Made by a program: the position numbers and the translations under genes
Notes under the pieces: generated by a model
The model's input: only the letters and a program-made list of their open reading frames with translations
Told to the model about the DNA's origin: nothing
Database searches by the model: none
Shown: one piece after another, positions 8,051 to 17,812 of the stretch
Layout of the letters: the number at the start of each line of letters is the position of its first letter
How positions within the stretch are numbered: the stretch's first letter is position 1
NCBI RefSeq assembly: GCF_965216485.1
Contig: NZ_OZ244162.1
Span: 1,178,001-1,242,000, forward strand
Length of the DNA stretch: 64,000 nucleotides
Direction of reading: 5' to 3'
DNA from: Algiphilus sp965216485
Lineage (GTDB): Bacteria; Pseudomonadota; Gammaproteobacteria; Nevskiales; Nevskiaceae

Positions 8051-10110
8051 ATTTGGCCAGCTTGCTCATCGAGATCGGTTGCGAAGACCTGCCGGCGCGC
8101 GATGTCCAGCCGCTGGCCGACGCCCTTCGCACGGCGCTGTGCGAGGCGCTAGACCAGGCCGGTGTACCGCGTGACGCGGCGACCGCCTTCGCGACTCCAC
8201 GGCGCATTGCTGTCCAGGTCGCCGCCGTCAGCGGAATGCAGCCCGATCAGCCGATTCAGCGCAAGGGGCCGGCGCTGGATCGCGCCTTCGATGCCCAGGG
8301 GGCGCCCACCAAGGCGGTTCAGGGCTTTGCGCGTTCCTGCGGCATTGCGCCCGAAGCGCTGACCCAGCGCGACGGCTATGTCTGGTACGAGGGCGTTGCC
8401 GCGGGCCGACCGCTGGCCGACGTGCTCAACGATGCCGTGCCCGATATCGTGGCACGCCTGGATCAGGCGGTGCCGCGCCGTATGCGGTGGGGCGGCACGG
8501 ATGTGGTCTTTGCGCGGCCGGTGCGCTGGCTGCTGGCAATGCACGGAGATGCGGTCCTCCCGTTGACCGCTTTCGGACTGGAGGCCGGCAATCGCACCTA
8601 CGGACATCGCTTTCACGTGCCGGAGGCCATTGATCTTGCCGAGGCCGATGCCTATGCCGAGCAGCTGCAGGCGGCCTATGTCCAGGCCGATAGCGCGGCG
8701 CGACGGGCGACGATCCGTCGTCAGGTGGAAGCGGTCGCCAGCGAATGCGGCGGTACGGCGCGCATCACCGACGCCCTGCTCGATGAGGTCACGGCGCTGG
8801 TCGAGTGGCCGGTCGCGGTGGCCGGCCGCATTGCCGAGGATTTCATGGTGCTGCCGCCGGAGGTGATCGTCACCACGGTGGAGACCAACCAGCGCTATTT
8901 CACCGTCTTCGACGGCGAGGGCAGGCTGCAGCCGGCCTTCATCACGGTCGCGAACATCGAATCGCGCGATCCCGCCCAGTTGATTGCGGGCAATGAGCGC
9001 GTGGTGCGCCCAAGACTCGCAGACGCACTGTTCTTCTGGAATCAGGATCGCCGTCAGCCGCTGGAAGCCTTCCTGCCCAAGCTGGAAAGGGTCACCTTCC
9101 AGAAGCAGCTCGGTAGCCTGGCGCACAAGGCTGAACGCGTCACGGCGCTGGCGCGCGCTCTGGCGGAAGCGCTGGATGCCGATGTCGTCACCACGCAGCG
9201 AGCGGCAGCGTTGTGCAAGGCCGACCTTGCCACGCAGATGGTCTTCGAATTCACCGAGCTGCAGGGTGTGATGGGCGGCTACTACGCGCGCGAATGCGGC
9301 GAAAGCGAGGCGGTGGCCGAGGCCATCGCCAGCCATTACGCGCCGGTGGGCGCGGGTGCGCCCATTCCGGACAGCGTGCCCGGGCGTCTGGTGGCACTGG
9401 CGGACAAGCTCGATACGCTGGCGGGCATCTTTGCCATCGGTCAGCCGCCAACGGCGAGCAAGGATCCCTTCGCTCTGCGCCGGGCCGCCATCGGCGTGCT
9501 GCGCATTCTGATCGAAGGCGATCTCGCGCTGGACCTGCACGCCTGGCTGAAGCGCGCCTTGCAGGCCCAGCCGGTCGACAGGGATGGCGACGCGGCCCTG
9601 GAGCCGCTGTGGCAATTCGTCAGTGAGCGCCTGCGCGGCATTCTGGCCGAGCGCGGTATCGGGCGCGAAATTTTCGATGCCGTGGCGGCGCTCGGCATTC
9701 ACGATGTGCGGGATTTCACGGCGCGCGCGCAGGCCGTCGCCGCCTTCCTCGCGATGCCGGAAGCGCCGCAGCTGGCCGCAGCGCACAAGCGGGCGCGCAA
9801 TGTGCTGCGTCAGGCCGGTGGGGGAGATGCTTCAGCACTGGACTCGGGAGCCTTCAGCGATGCCTGTGAAGGCGCTCTCGCCAATAGTCTGGCCACGCAG
9901 GCGGCCCTCCAGGAAACGCATCTGCAGCAGGGAGCCTATACCGAAGCCCTGCGCGCGCTTGCGGCGCTGCAGGGGCCGGTCGACGCCTTCTTCGATGCGG
10001 TCATGGTGATGGCCGACGATGCAGCCGTGCGCGCTAATCGCCTCGCTCTGCTCGCGCAGCTCGATGCGACCTGCCGGCGGGTGGCGGACGTGTCCCTGCT
10101 ATCGAGCTAG
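8047..10110 (+). CDS. glyS: Glycyl-tRNA synthetase beta subunit
   Basis: The 687-residue product starts with LASLLIEIGCEDLPARDV, the typical GlyS N terminus, and contains ATPRRIAV, EVTALVEWPV and LPPEVIVTTVETNQRYF. Its HD-like region follows, and an anticodon-binding domain forms the last ~100 residues. The beta subunit binds the tRNA and is needed for aminoacylation by GlyQ. The ATG overlaps the glyQ stop. A longer frame running in from upstream is the displaced tail of glyQ and is not part of the protein. Confidence 0.95.
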   Translation: MNLASLLIEIGCEDLPARDVQPLADALRTALCEALDQAGVPRDAATAFATPRRIAVQVAAVSGMQPDQPIQRKGPALDRAFDAQGAPTKAVQGFARSCGIAPEALTQRDGYVWYEGVAAGRPLADVLNDAVPDIVARLDQAVPRRMRWGGTDVVFARPVRWLLAMHGDAVLPLTAFGLEAGNRTYGHRFHVPEAIDLAEADAYAEQLQAAYVQADSAARRATIRRQVEAVASECGGTARITDALLDEVTALVEWPVAVAGRIAEDFMVLPPEVIVTTVETNQRYFTVFDGEGRLQPAFITVANIESRDPAQLIAGNERVVRPRLADALFFWNQDRRQPLEAFLPKLERVTFQKQLGSLAHKAERVTALARALAEALDADVVTTQRAAALCKADLATQMVFEFTELQGVMGGYYARECGESEAVAEAIASHYAPVGAGAPIPDSVPGRLVALADKLDTLAGIFAIGQPPTASKDPFALRRAAIGVLRILIEGDLALDLHAWLKRALQAQPVDRDGDAALEPLWQFVSERLRGILAERGIGREIFDAVAALGIHDVRDFTARAQAVAAFLAMPEAPQLAAAHKRARNVLRQAGGGDASALDSGAFSDACEGALANSLATQAALQETHLQQGAYTEALRALAALQGPVDAFFDAVMVMADDAAVRANRLALLAQLDATCRRVADVSLLSS

Positions 10111-10140
10111 ACTGCCGTCGTACCCGCCGCGGGAGGCACC

Positions 10141-10599
10141 GTGACTTCACAAGCGTCCATCGTCGTCATCGAACTGGAGGCCCTGTTGCCGGAGAACGAC
10201 GATGCGGCGGTCCATACAGCCATTCCCTCCGCCCGCGCCATCGAACAGCTCGGACGCCTGCAGCACAACGGCGCCCGGCTCTTTGTGCTGGCGCCGGCGC
10301 TGAGGCGCGAGGATGGCAGCGATCTGGACCGTGCCCTGACGCGCTGCGATCAGGTCGGACGGAGTCTCCAGGAAGCCGGGAGCCGTTTAGAGGGCGCGCT
10401 CTTCCCCGATGCCGGTGAATCCGGCGCGCGCGCGCAGGTCTTGCGCGATCTCTGCCGGCGCGCCAGTTGCGATGCCGCCAAGCTGACCGTCATCGCCGCG
10501 GGCGTGGCCGGGGAGACAGCAGCGCGCGGCGTGGCGGCCGGGGCGATCTATGCGCTGGGCACGGACGGCAGTTTCCCGGAGTTGCCGGCGCACCAATAG
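10141..10599 (+). CDS. HAD-like protein without catalytic residues (GmhB relic?)
   Basis: A GTG start follows GGGAGG by five bases. The 152-residue product has the layout of a small HAD phosphatase. Compared with GmhB, which often follows glyS in gammaproteobacteria, motif I should read DRDG but here is ELEA in IVVIELEALLPEND. The motif II Ser/Thr is missing in LFVLAPA, and the motif III acidic pair (VGD) is replaced in TVIAAG. The later AARGVAAGAIYALGTDG still matches the GmhB C-terminal pattern. It is therefore probably inactive as a phosphatase, although the frame is intact and has a good ribosome binding site. Function unknown; the homology is inferred from pattern and position and is not certain. 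Confidence 0.6.
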   Translation: MTSQASIVVIELEALLPENDDAAVHTAIPSARAIEQLGRLQHNGARLFVLAPALRREDGSDLDRALTRCDQVGRSLQEAGSRLEGALFPDAGESGARAQVLRDLCRRASCDAAKLTVIAAGVAGETAARGVAAGAIYALGTDGSFPELPAHQ

Positions 10600-10618
10600 C
10601 CCGCGCGGGTGGTTCTGG

Positions 10619-10993
10619 CTAGGGGCGCTCCGCCTGGCTGCGATGCAGGCGCACCGCGATGTCGTCCACCCCCGCCACGGCGCCCGGCTTGTGCACGGTG
10701 ACAGTGACCGCGCGGATGCGTGCATCCTCCAGCAGGCGCGCAGCGATCGTGCCCGCCAAGGTCTCGATCAGCGCCGGCTGCAGAGTGGCGCAGATCTGAT
10801 GCACGGTCTGGGTGACGCCGTCATAGTCGATCGTTTCGGCGACGTCGTCGGTGGTGGCGGCAGCAGCGAGGTCGCACCACAGGGTGAGATCGATCGGGAC
10901 CGGACGTGTCCGATGGCGCTCGAAGTCATAGACGCCGACGATGGCCTCCGCGGCGATGCCGCGCAGCATGATGCAGTCGGCCTGGTCAGACAT
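10619..10993 (-). CDS. folB: Dihydroneopterin aldolase
   Basis: The 124-residue protein begins MSDQADCIMLRGIAAEAIVG, with the substrate-binding pattern GVYDFERH, the central TIDYDGVTQ and the C-terminal VTVHKPGAV that carries the catalytic Lys. FolB cleaves dihydroneopterin to 6-hydroxymethyl-dihydropterin and glycolaldehyde in folate synthesis. The ATG at 10993 lies inside the last codons of tsaD (8-bp overlap), so the two are probably co-translated. Neighbouring tsaD and rpsU are the usual setting for folB in this phylum. Confidence 0.92.
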   Translation of the reverse strand: MSDQADCIMLRGIAAEAIVGVYDFERHRTRPVPIDLTLWCDLAAAATTDDVAETIDYDGVTQTVHQICATLQPALIETLAGTIAARLLEDARIRAVTVTVHKPGAVAGVDDIAVRLHRSQAERP

Positions 10994-12014
10994 CGGCGCT
11001 GGCCATGCGGGGCGGTTGCAGATCGGCCAAGGCCCAGCGGGCGTAGACATCCGGGGCGGTGGTGGGCGGGTCGTGACGACGCAGCCAGCCGGTATACGCC
11101 ACCATCGCAGCGTTGTCGGTGCAAAAGGCCGGCGCCGGCAGATGCAGCTTGACGCCGCGCTGGGCGCATTCGTCGCTGAGTCGTGCGCGCAGGCGCAGAT
11201 TGGCGGACACGCCACCCGCGACCACCAGCCGCGTGTAGCCGGTCTGCTGTAGCGCACGATGACACTTGGCGACCAGCACATCCACGCAGGCATCCTCGAA
11301 GGCGCGGGCAATGTCGGCGCGGGTTTGCTCGTCGAGGGTTTCCTGCTTCTCGAGCAGCAGGCGTACGGCGGTTTTCAATCCCGAAAAGCTGAACTGACAG
11401 TCCGGTCGGTCGATCAGCGGCCGCGGCAGCGCGAAGCGACCCGGTATGCCGTTGTTTGCGAGCCGCGCCAGATGCGGCCCGCCGGGGTAAGGGAGATCGA
11501 GCAGCGAAGCGGTCTTGTCGAAAGCTTCGCCGACCGCATCGTCGAGGCTCTCGCCTAGAAGGCGGTAGCAGCCGGGGGAAGCAACCTCTACCAACAGACT
11601 GTGCCCACCCGAGACCAGCAATGCGACGAAGGGGTACTCGGGGGGATCGTCGCTCAGCATGGGGGCCAGCAGGTGGGCCTCCATATGGTGAATCGGGATC
11701 AGGGGGAGGTCGTAGGCCAGGGCGACGCCGCTGGCCGATGCGGCGCCTACCAGCAGGGCGCCGGCCAGGCCGGGGCCAGCGGTATAGGCCACCGCGTCCA
11801 AAGCCGATGGCCGCAGCCCGGCCTGGGCGCAGGCGGTTTCCAGAAGGCCCGTCATGCGCGCCAGGTGGTCGCGCGCGGCCAATTCGGGCACGACGCCGCC
11901 ATAGGCAGCGTGCAGGTCCGTCTGAGAATGCAGCACGTGGGCGCGCAGCTTGCCATCGTAGATGGCGACGGCGGTCTCGTCGCAGGAGGATTCAATCGCG
12001 AGTATCGTAGTCAC
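10986..12014 (-). CDS. tsaD: tRNA N6-adenosine threonylcarbamoyltransferase
   Basis: The 342-residue protein starts ILAIESSCDETAVAIYD, the signature of the TsaD/Kae1 family. It has the metal-binding HMEAHLLAP (His pair) and the nucleotide-binding ALLVSGGHSLLVEV, and the late VAGGVSANLRLR. With TsaB, TsaC and TsaE it makes the t6A modification next to the anticodon of ANN-decoding tRNAs. The divergent rpsU starts 119 bp away, as in many gammaproteobacteria. Confidence 0.96.
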   Translation of the reverse strand: MTTILAIESSCDETAVAIYDGKLRAHVLHSQTDLHAAYGGVVPELAARDHLARMTGLLETACAQAGLRPSALDAVAYTAGPGLAGALLVGAASASGVALAYDLPLIPIHHMEAHLLAPMLSDDPPEYPFVALLVSGGHSLLVEVASPGCYRLLGESLDDAVGEAFDKTASLLDLPYPGGPHLARLANNGIPGRFALPRPLIDRPDCQFSFSGLKTAVRLLLEKQETLDEQTRADIARAFEDACVDVLVAKCHRALQQTGYTRLVVAGGVSANLRLRARLSDECAQRGVKLHLPAPAFCTDNAAMVAYTGWLRRHDPPTTAPDVYARWALADLQPPRMASADV

Positions 12015-12133
12015 GCGCGAATGCTAGCAGGCGCCGGGCGCGCGCCCCCGGCGCTTTGCATTGCGGCGGTGTCCGGCCTACAATGCCGCCCCTTTTTCCG
12101 GCGGTCCGGACCGCCAATGCGAGATCATTGCCT

Positions 12134-12349
12134 ATGCCCAGCGTCCGCGTTCGTGACAACGAGCCCTTCGAAGTTGCCATTCGCCGTTTCAAGCGCACCT
12201 GTGAGCGCGCCGGCGTCATCACCGACGTCCGCAAGCGCGAGTACTTCGAGAAGCCCAGCCAGGAGCGCAAGCGCAAGCGTGCCGCTGCCGTGAAGCGGCA
12301 GATGAAGCGCGTCTCGCGTGAGACCGCCCGCCGTACGCGCCTCTATTAA
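12134..12349 (+). CDS. rpsU: 30S ribosomal protein S21
   Basis: The 71-residue, strongly basic protein starts PSVRVRDNEPFEVAIRRFKR, which is S21 throughout. It sits near the anti-Shine-Dalgarno end of 16S rRNA and aids initiation. It heads the macromolecular synthesis group rpsU-yqeY-dnaG-rpoD, here with a yqeY insertion as is common outside enterics. The ATG at 12134 is chosen because the longer upstream frame runs through non-conserved DNA. Confidence 0.97.
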   Translation: MPSVRVRDNEPFEVAIRRFKRTCERAGVITDVRKREYFEKPSQERKRKRAAAVKRQMKRVSRETARRTRLY

Positions 12350-12366
12350 GGACGCATACCGCAGCC

Positions 12367-12813
12367 ATGAGCACGCTCAAGGAGCGGCTTTCGGCGGACA
12401 TGAAGACCGCGATGCGCGCGGGTGACAAGCCACGACTGGCGGTCATCCGCATGCTGCAGGCGGCCATCAAGCAGCGCGAGATCGACGAGCGTATCGAGCT
12501 CGACGACACGGCTGCGCTGTCTATTGTCGAAAAGCAGGTGAAGCAGCGCCGCGATGCCGCCGCGCAGTACCGCGACGGTGGTCGCGAGGAATTGGCCGCG
12601 CAGGAGGATTTCGAGGCCGGGGTGCTGGCGGAGTACCTGCCGCAGCCGCTCGACGAGGCCGCGCTCGCTGCGCTCATTGACCAGGCCATTGCCGAGACCG
12701 GTGCGGCTGCCATGGGCGACATGGGCAAGGTGATGGCATGGCTCAAGCCCCAGGTGGCCGGACGCGCGGACATGGGGGCGCTCTCCGGCAAGGTGCGCGC
12801 CAAGCTCCAGTAG
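12367..12813 (+). CDS. GatB/YqeY domain protein
   Basis: The 148-residue protein is a free-standing YqeY domain: STLKERLSADMKTAMRAGDKPRLAVIRML at the N terminus, EYLPQPLDEAAL in the middle, and the terminal MGKVMAWLKPQVAGRADMG typical of the GatB tail domain. In GatB this domain contacts tRNA; the role of the free form is not settled. It lies 17 bases after rpsU and upstream of dnaG in the same direction. Confidence 0.93.
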   Translation: MSTLKERLSADMKTAMRAGDKPRLAVIRMLQAAIKQREIDERIELDDTAALSIVEKQVKQRRDAAAQYRDGGREELAAQEDFEAGVLAEYLPQPLDEAALAALIDQAIAETGAAAMGDMGKVMAWLKPQVAGRADMGALSGKVRAKLQ

Positions 12814-12916
12814 GCACCAGGCGCGGCGCGCGCGTGCAGCGCGGCGGTGTCGGCCTCGCCTCAGCGACAGGGGGCGATAGAATGCAGCGGCCAGTCGCGC
12901 TCCGCGAGTGCCCATC

Positions 12917-14674
12917 GTGAACGGCCGCATACCGGAATCCTTCATCAGCGATCTGCTGTCGCGCGTCGACATCGTGGACGTGATTGCGCCGCGCGTTGAA
13001 CTCAAGCGCGCCGGCCGGGAGTGGCGCGGCCTGTCGCCCTTCTCCAACGAAAAGACCCCGAGCTTCTTCGTCAGTCCGGCGAAGCAAATGTACTTCGATT
13101 TCAGTTCGGGGCAAAACGGCAACGCCATCGGTTTTCTCATGGCTTTCGACCGCCTCGACTTCGTCGAGGCGGTCGAAGAGCTGGCGCGTTCCATCGGCGT
13201 CGAAGTGCCGCGCGAGAGTGGCGGGCGCGCCCGACCGCGGGTTTCCACCGAGGGGCCGCTGGCAGCGCTGGAACAGGCGCAGCGCCATTTCGAAGCGTCC
13301 TTGCGTCAGTCTCAGACGGCCATCGACTATCTCAAGGCGCGCGGCATCGACGGTGCCACAGCGCAGCGCTTCGGTATCGGCTTTGCGCCGGACCGCTGGG
13401 ACAGTCTGACCCAGCAGTTCAGGGATCCGGGCCCGGCGCTGGCCGCCGGCTTGTTGATTGCCCGCGGTGACGATCCCGCCAACGGCTGCTACGACCGCTT
13501 CCGCAATCGCATCACTTTCCCGATCCGCGACACGCGCGGCCGCGTCATCGCCTTTGGCGGGCGGACCCTCGGGGACGATCCCGCGAAGTACCTCAACAGT
13601 CCCGAAACCGACCTCTTTCACAAGGGGCGCCAGCTCTACGGGTTGTATGAGGCCCGGCAGGCGCTGCAACACCCGGCGCAGCTCTATGTGGTGGAGGGTT
13701 ATATGGACGTGGTGGGCCTCGCGCGCCATGGGGTGGAGGGCGCCGTGGCCACCCTGGGGACCGCCACAACCGCCGACCATTTGCATCTCCTCTTCCGAAG
13801 CACGCGGCGTGTCATCTTCTGCTTCGACGGTGACGCTGCCGGCAAGCGGGCAGCGTGGAAGGCGCTGGAGCAGGCACTGCCTACGCTTGGCCCCGGGCGT
13901 GAAGTGCGCTTCATGTTCCTGCCCGACGGCCACGACCCGGACAGCCTGATTGCCGAAGAGGGCGAGGCGGCCTGGGAGCAGGCGGTGGCTGCCGCGCAGC
14001 CGCTCAGCCGTTTCCTGCTCGACCGCCTGGCGGCGGACTGCGATCTGACCACTCCCGACGGCCGCGGTCAGCTCATCGCCCAGGCGGCCCCCTATCTGGC
14101 GCGCATGGAGGATGCCGCGACCCGAACCGCCATCATCGATGCGCTGGTGCCGCGCACCCATCTGGCCCGTGCCGACATCGAAGCGGCCTTGCGCGGCGGT
14201 CGGTCATCGCAGCAGACATCGACGGCGTCCGCGCGCAACGCCGCCAGCAACGGCGCGCCAAGACGACAGCGGCCGGTGGGCCGCGCCCTCCAGTTGCTGC
14301 TGGATCAGCCGACGCTGGCGCAGCGCGTGCGCGACCTCGATGAGCTGGCGCAGGTCAACCAACCCGGCATGGAACTGCTGGTCGCGGTGCTCGATCACCT
14401 CATCGAGGAACCGGACACCACCGCGGCCGGTCTCATTCAGGCGTGGGCGGATCGTGAGCAGCGGCAGCAGCTGGAGGTGCTGGCGCGGCCGATGGCGGTA
14501 CCGCCATCCGAGCCGGAAGCGGAATTCGACGACATCGTCGCGCGCCTGCGCGACCGTGGTCGCCGCTTGCGCGTCGAGACCCTGCTGCAGGCTGCGCGCG
14601 AGCGCGAGCTGAGCGCAGGCGAAACCGAGGAACTGCGCGCGCTGACGGCGGCGCGTTCCGGACGTGGAGGCTGA
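12917..14674 (+). CDS. dnaG: DNA primase with degenerate zinc-binding domain
   Basis: The GTG at 12917 gives NGRIPESFISDLLSRVDIV, matching usual DnaG N termini; a GTG nine bases earlier is possible. The 585-residue protein keeps the RNA-polymerase domain, the TOPRIM Glu in VVEGYMDVVG (about 257-266) and the Asp cluster in CFDGDAAGKRA (about 301-311), plus a C-terminal helicase-binding region. The N-terminal zinc ribbon has the usual frame but reads GLSPFSNEKTPSF and YFDFSSGQNGNA where the CHC2 family has GLCPFHNEKTPSF and YHCFGCGAHGNA, so all four ligands (Cys, His, Cys, Cys) are gone. Ligand-poor variants are, from memory, known in Alphaproteobacteria; in this setting it is unusual. DnaG makes primers for Okazaki fragments. 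Confidence 0.93.
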   Translation: MNGRIPESFISDLLSRVDIVDVIAPRVELKRAGREWRGLSPFSNEKTPSFFVSPAKQMYFDFSSGQNGNAIGFLMAFDRLDFVEAVEELARSIGVEVPRESGGRARPRVSTEGPLAALEQAQRHFEASLRQSQTAIDYLKARGIDGATAQRFGIGFAPDRWDSLTQQFRDPGPALAAGLLIARGDDPANGCYDRFRNRITFPIRDTRGRVIAFGGRTLGDDPAKYLNSPETDLFHKGRQLYGLYEARQALQHPAQLYVVEGYMDVVGLARHGVEGAVATLGTATTADHLHLLFRSTRRVIFCFDGDAAGKRAAWKALEQALPTLGPGREVRFMFLPDGHDPDSLIAEEGEAAWEQAVAAAQPLSRFLLDRLAADCDLTTPDGRGQLIAQAAPYLARMEDAATRTAIIDALVPRTHLARADIEAALRGGRSSQQTSTASARNAASNGAPRRQRPVGRALQLLLDQPTLAQRVRDLDELAQVNQPGMELLVAVLDHLIEEPDTTAAGLIQAWADREQRQQLEVLARPMAVPPSEPEAEFDDIVARLRDRGRRLRVETLLQAARERELSAGETEELRALTAARSGRGG

Positions 14675-14763
14675 GGCACGGACCGCGATCTATTGAAGCA
14701 ACGACCAACCGCCCTGATATACTGTCAGGTTCCCAGTGGAAGAATGCGCGTGAGACTGTCTGC

Positions 14764-16620
<1,857 letters not shown>

Positions 16621-16636
16621 AACACGCCCCCGCGTT

Positions 16637-16679
16637 CACCGGTCATTGCTGCTTGTACATCAGGCAGCAATGACCGGTG
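16637..16679. repeat. rpoD: Perfect 16-bp inverted repeat after rpoD
   Basis: CACCGGTCATTGCTGC and its exact complement enclose an 11-base loop (TTGTACATCAG), 17 bases after the rpoD stop. The stem is much longer than a usual terminator stem and no T run follows on either strand. It may be an RNA-processing or 3'-stabilising hairpin, or a protein-binding palindrome. Confidence 0.6.
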
Positions 16680-16978
16680 CGACATCCGAGTTGGAGCGCG
16701 TGGCTGCGTTCGCCTCGGATGATGTTTCACGATGCGTACCTTCAGGGCCACGCGGTACGAGCTGGTTTTACGCCCGATTCCGATGGTTCATGCGCACGCT
16801 GAAGAATCGCGAATGGCCTAGCCCATTCCAGAGTCCGAGTGGCGCCCCCCCATAAATGCATACGCCCATCATTAATGGGCGTATAGGGTATTGAAGCGCA
16901 AGCTCGAAGCGAAAGCACGCAATCATTCAATTGCGCTGCAAGCCCTGCAACCGACGACGACTGTCGGTAGCGGGGTGC
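16680..16978. other. Intergenic remainder between rpoD and the cytochrome genes
   Basis: No credible gene is visible. Besides the palindrome described separately it holds a six-pair hairpin GAATGG/CCATTC at 16811-16828 and an A+T-richer patch near 16850-16920. Confidence 0.5.
16860..16884. terminator. Hairpin ATACGCCCAT/ATGGGCGTAT, possible terminator for the minus-strand cytochromes
   Basis: Two ten-base arms enclose CATTA. Orientation toward the cytochrome genes would make it a late minus-strand terminator, but the T run is weak, so the function is a guess. Confidence 0.35.
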
Positions 16979-17329
16979 TTATTCTCCGGCCTGACCCTCC
17001 CTGTCGGGATAGGCCGGGGTGTAGAGCGCCGCTTCCTGGCGCGAGTAGTAGGCGGCCAGGGCCTTGATGTCGCCATCGGAAAGATTGGCGGCCTGTCCGT
17101 TCATGATGGCGTTGTTGCGTTCGCCGGAGCGGTACTGCTTCAGGGCCTGTTCCAGATAGCTCTGGTGCTGGCCGGCAAGGATCGGGTAGCTGGGCTGCAG
17201 GGCCTCGTCGCCACGCTGTCCGTGGCAGGCCGCGCAGGTGCCTACTAATTGCTCCAAGGGGCGGCGTTCTTCCTCGGCCACGGCGGTGGTCGCGACACAG
17301 AAGGTCAGCAAGGCAAGGGTTTTGCGCAT
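16979..17329 (-). CDS. Single-haem cytochrome c, resembling one half of cytochrome c4
   Basis: The 116-residue precursor has a signal peptide (RKTLALLTFCVATTAVA) followed by a class I haem site CAACH at about 33-37 and a likely axial Met in NAIMNGQAANLSD. The pattern PILAGQHQSYLEQALKQYRSGER is that of a cytochrome c4 domain. It would act as a periplasmic electron carrier to terminal oxidases. The next gene encodes a similar single-haem protein, so the pair resembles a two-haem c4 divided into two genes. Confidence 0.85.
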   Translation of the reverse strand: MRKTLALLTFCVATTAVAEEERRPLEQLVGTCAACHGQRGDEALQPSYPILAGQHQSYLEQALKQYRSGERNNAIMNGQAANLSDGDIKALAAYYSRQEAALYTPAYPDREGQAGE

Positions 17330-17357
17330 GAGGTCGGTCGTCCTTTGCAGCGTCGGC

Positions 17358-17678
17358 TTAGCGCTTAGGCGCTTGCGAGAAGAAGGCGGCGAGATCAGCG
17401 ATGTCCTGATCGGTCATCAGGTTGGCCTGGGCTCGCATGGTGGGGTGCTGGCGATCACCGGAGCGATAAGCCTTGAGCGACGCGGCAAGATACGCCGCGT
17501 TCTGTCCGCCGAGCTTGGGTACCCGGTAGGTGGGATACACGTTGTTGTAGTCGGCGATGCCGTGACAGCCCATGCAGGTATCTGCCAGCGTGGCGCCCCG
17601 CTCCGGATCACCGGCGGCGTTGGCTGCCGTGGTGAGGGCGCCGGCAAGGGCCAGGGCCAAAACGCTCAGACCTCTCAT
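17358..17678 (-). CDS. Single-haem cytochrome c, resembling the other half of cytochrome c4
   Basis: The 106-residue precursor starts at the ATG at 17678: signal peptide RGLSVLALALAGALTTAANA, then CMGCH, PKLGGQNAAYLAASLKAYRSGDR and a likely Met ligand in HPTMRAQANLMTD. A longer frame upstream overlaps the divergent promoter region and is discarded. It precedes the other single-haem gene by 28 bases in the same direction, so both are probably co-transcribed and exported together. Confidence 0.85.
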   Translation of the reverse strand: MRGLSVLALALAGALTTAANAAGDPERGATLADTCMGCHGIADYNNVYPTYRVPKLGGQNAAYLAASLKAYRSGDRQHPTMRAQANLMTDQDIADLAAFFSQAPKR

Positions 17679-17812
17679 GTACAAATAACTCCGCGTGAGG
17701 AAGCCCGCAGGCGTCCAGTTTCGAGGGGGCGCAATGATCGCTGAAGCCGCCCGTGGGGTCAATATGACGACGCAGCAACAGGCGGCTGTTCCGCTTTTGC
17801 TAATGTTGCCCG

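Noticed and set aside
8149..9786. 545-residue open frame antisense to glyS
   Set aside because: Same reason: reverse-frame artefact opposite a well-conserved essential gene.
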